NCBI RefSeq assembly: GCF_028610705.1
Contig: NZ_JAQQWT010000003.1
Coordinates: 1 to 64,000, forward strand
Direction: 5' to 3'
Length of the DNA stretch: 64,000 nt
Source: Halalkalibacter alkalisediminis
GTDB taxonomy: Bacteria > Bacillota > Bacilli > Bacillales > Bacillaceae_D
A program made the translations under genes and the position numbers. Of the stretch, positions 62,226-64,000 are shown in pieces; the stretch's first letter is position 1, and every line of letters starts with the position of its first letter. The notes under the pieces were generated by a model. The model ran no database searches. It saw only the letters and a list, made by a program, of their open reading frames with translations, and was not told where the DNA came from.

Positions 62226-62599
62226 ATTAAGCCCTCCTGTGTAATCTTGCATTTGAAATTATTTGATTAATTAAATAGTATTATTTTCCTCAGATTTTTT
62301 GTACCTTAAATCCAAGGAATTAAACGCTTTTAATTCCATAAATAGAAGGAATTACTACAGTTCACTTCTCATTTGCTTCAATGTAACCTTCAGTGCCCCT
62401 ATGAAAAATGTTTATTATTTTTACGTTTTTAAATAAACAAGCCGATTATTTCCCCTTCGTATTTCTTATTAGTTTCTTAGTATATTAAATTAATAATTCT
62501 GAATACAATAAAATCTATTGTGTAAACTCAAAAGATATGTAAAATAGGAATATACATTTGTCTCTTTCAAACGGACATTACTTCAAAGGAGTTTTTAAA
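62226..62599. other. Divergent intergenic region before the beta-oxidation operon and DAACS symporter
   Basis: About 370 AT-rich bases. The inverted repeat at 62316-62337 is the only clear element. No ORF or terminator was recognised; promoters for both directions must be here but match consensus only weakly. Confidence 0.5.
62316..62337. promoter_or_regulatory. Inverted repeat upstream of the beta-oxidation operon
   Basis: GGAATTAAA-CGCT-TTTAATTCC, a perfect 9-bp inverted repeat about 90 bases before the operon start. The centre (AAACGCTTT) is also a weak cre match. It is a candidate operator. Confidence 0.5.
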
Positions 62600-63736
62600 A
62601 TGAATTTAATTGTTAAACTAATTATTGGAATTATCGCTGGGATCATATTGGGTTTATTCGGTCCTGAATTTTTCATTCGAGTATTGATCACGCTCAAAGT
62701 TTTATTTGGAAGTTTTATTGGCTTTATTATTCCTTTCATTATCTTATTTTTTATTGCTAGCGGGGTAGCAGGTCTCGGAAAAGGGTCTGGACGTCTTGTC
62801 GGAATGACCGTCGGGACTGCCTATGTTTCTACAATCATTGCTGGCCTTTTTGCCTTCATTTTGGCAACAATGATCCTACCAGCTTTAACAACAGAATCGA
62901 CAAGTGTAACGGAAGGTTCCGCTCTAGAACCGTTCCTAACGATTGAAATTGCTCCCTTAATGGGCGTTGTGACCGCGCTGTTAACGGCCTTTGTTTTCGG
63001 AATTGGGATTGCCAAAACGAATGGAGAATGGTTAAAGAAGTTTTTTGATGAGGGAAAAGCGATTATTGAGTTAGTGATTGCAAAGATTATCATCCCATTT
63101 TTACCCGTTTATATTGCTGGTATCTTTGCTGGTATGGCTTCTGAAGGAACCGTTTTTGGTACGCTTAAAGTGTTTGGAGTTGTATTGCTACTTGCTATTG
63201 TAACTCACTGGGTTTGGTTGCTCATTCAATACTCTGTAGCCGGAATGATTTCTAGAAAAAATCCTTTTATGCTACTAAAAAATATGCTACCGGCTTATTT
63301 CACTGCAATTGGTACGATGAGTAGTGCTGCTACGATTCCTGTAACTCTTAAATCGGTTAAACGAAATGATGTCAAAGAGGATATAGCCAACTTTGGTGTC
63401 CCACTTTGTGCGACCATTCATTTATCAGGGAGCGTCATTACGATTGTCATGTGTGCCATGGCCGTTATCATGCTGTCACCAGAAATGACACAGCCTTCTG
63501 TTACTCAAATGTTACCTGTTATTTTTATGCTTGGTTTAATTATGGTTGCAGCTCCAGGTGTACCTGGTGGAGCGATAATGGCAGCACTAGGTGTGTTGAC
63601 TTCAATGCTTGGTTTTAATGAAGCAGCTATTGGTTTGATGATTGCTCTTTATATGGCTCAGGATAGTTTTGGTACGGCCACGAATGTGACTGGCGATGGT
63701 GCCGTTAACGTGATCATTAACCATTGGGCTAAATAA
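62600..63736 (+). CDS. Dicarboxylate/amino acid:cation symporter (DAACS/SDF family)
   Basis: A protein of about 378 residues with eight helices plus re-entrant loops, including SSAATIPVTLKSVKRND (the serine-rich hairpin of the family), PLCATIHLSGSVITIVMC, and the substrate-binding NVTGDGAVNVI near the C-terminus. DAACS proteins import glutamate, aspartate, serine or C4-dicarboxylates with sodium or protons. The ATG at 62600 follows AAGGAG; an earlier ATG at 62558 lacks a site. It is monocistronic and ends at a terminator. Confidence 0.9.
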   Translation: MNLIVKLIIGIIAGIILGLFGPEFFIRVLITLKVLFGSFIGFIIPFIILFFIASGVAGLGKGSGRLVGMTVGTAYVSTIIAGLFAFILATMILPALTTESTSVTEGSALEPFLTIEIAPLMGVVTALLTAFVFGIGIAKTNGEWLKKFFDEGKAIIELVIAKIIIPFLPVYIAGIFAGMASEGTVFGTLKVFGVVLLLAIVTHWVWLLIQYSVAGMISRKNPFMLLKNMLPAYFTAIGTMSSAATIPVTLKSVKRNDVKEDIANFGVPLCATIHLSGSVITIVMCAMAVIMLSPEMTQPSVTQMLPVIFMLGLIMVAAPGVPGGAIMAALGVLTSMLGFNEAAIGLMIALYMAQDSFGTATNVTGDGAVNVIINHWAK

Positions 63737-63738
63737 AA

Positions 63739-63778
63739 AAAAGCTGATTTATAGTGTCCACTCTATAGATCAGCTTTT
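63739..63778 (+). terminator. Terminator after the DAACS symporter gene
   Basis: AAAAGCTGAT pairs with ATCAGCTTTT, with an inner TATAG/CTATA pairing, then TCTTAATTT. It lies directly after the stop codon. Confidence 0.85.
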
Positions 63779-63948
63779 CTTAATTTAATTGGTAATAATT
63801 AAACACATATTTCTTCATTTTTAAGTAGTTTGAAATTAAAAAAATTGGTATTCTATCATTAGTATTATTATGTTAACCAACTTGCGTACAAGAATTTTTT
63901 TGAAAGTTGCATATAATTATAGAAACGTTTTTGGAAGGAGAGGGGTTT

Positions 63949-64000
63949 ATGTTTGAAAGACTATTTTCTTCAATAGGAATTGGGTCTGCAAAAGTAAATA
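63949..64000 (+). CDS. Sporulation control protein Spo0M-like, N-terminal fragment
   Basis: Only the first 17 codons are in the window. AAGGAGAGGGG precedes the ATG. The start MFERLFSSIGIGSAKVN matches the N-terminus of Bacillus Spo0M (MSFFNKMLASVGIGAAKVD), an arrestin-fold protein affecting sporulation. The fragment is too short to be sure. Confidence 0.6.
   Translation, partial: MFERLFSSIGIGSAKVN

Overview
The window looks like chromosome from a low-GC Gram-positive bacterium of the Bacillaceae. Gene starts carry strong AGGAGG-type ribosome binding sites, promoters are of the sigma-A type, CcpA (cre) boxes are present, and there are close homologues of Bacillus RocA, RocG, RocD, PdxS, YumC-type ferredoxin reductase and (cut by the right edge) Spo0M. 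Many transporters belong to sodium-coupled families (SSS, AGCS, DAACS), which would suit an alkaliphile or halophile; that last point is inference. No rRNA, tRNA, CRISPR array, phage or insertion sequence was seen. The window is almost purely catabolic.

Region 1 (1-8.0 kb): a truncated EamA-type exporter, a DAO-family amine oxidase, a cre-controlled acetate/short-acid module (small membrane protein, SSS symporter, Yip1-like membrane protein, acyl-CoA synthetase), and a pdxS gene without pdxT. Region 2 (8.1-22.1 kb): arginine/ornithine/proline-type amino acid breakdown. rocD, rocG, a small lipoyl-like protein and rocA form an operon driven by a sigma-54 promoter, divergent from a RocR-like activator. 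A second RocR-like activator sits upstream of a second sigma-54 promoter and an amidohydrolase / AGCS symporter / M20 amidase / YfcC-like permease operon, in which both transporter genes are frameshifted.

Region 3 (22.2-42.3 kb) is the most interesting part: an aerobic aryl-CoA pathway. It holds a benzoate-CoA-ligase-like enzyme, a PaaA-PaaD-PaaB-PaaC ring epoxidase with PaaD split into two genes, aldehyde dehydrogenase, several crotonases, two 3-hydroxyacyl-CoA dehydrogenase-like proteins, a beta-ketoadipyl-CoA-type thiolase, an MBL hydrolase, a nitronate-monooxygenase/FabK-like flavoprotein lacking the usual histidine, an IpdAB/GctAB-type CoA-transferase pair, a thioesterase and the PaaX repressor. 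PaaE, PaaK, PaaG and a MaoC-type PaaZ hydratase are not recognisable. A ferredoxin-NADP reductase plus ferredoxin pair, transcribed from a promoter that strikingly resembles the paaA promoter, is the obvious candidate for the missing electron supply.

Region 4 (42.3-51 kb) is uptake: two BenE-type benzoate transporters and a branched-chain-amino-acid-type ABC transporter whose binding-protein gene has a cre box, plus an MBL hydrolase. Region 5 (51-62 kb) is a second catabolic operon: acyl-CoA ligase, acyl-CoA dehydrogenase, enoyl-CoA hydratase, hydroxyacyl-CoA dehydrogenase, thiolase, cupin, NCS2-type permease, and a GAF/PucR-type regulator with MBL and thioesterase genes. It could shorten aryl-alkanoates into the substrate of region 3. 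The right end has a DAACS symporter and the start of a spo0M-like gene.
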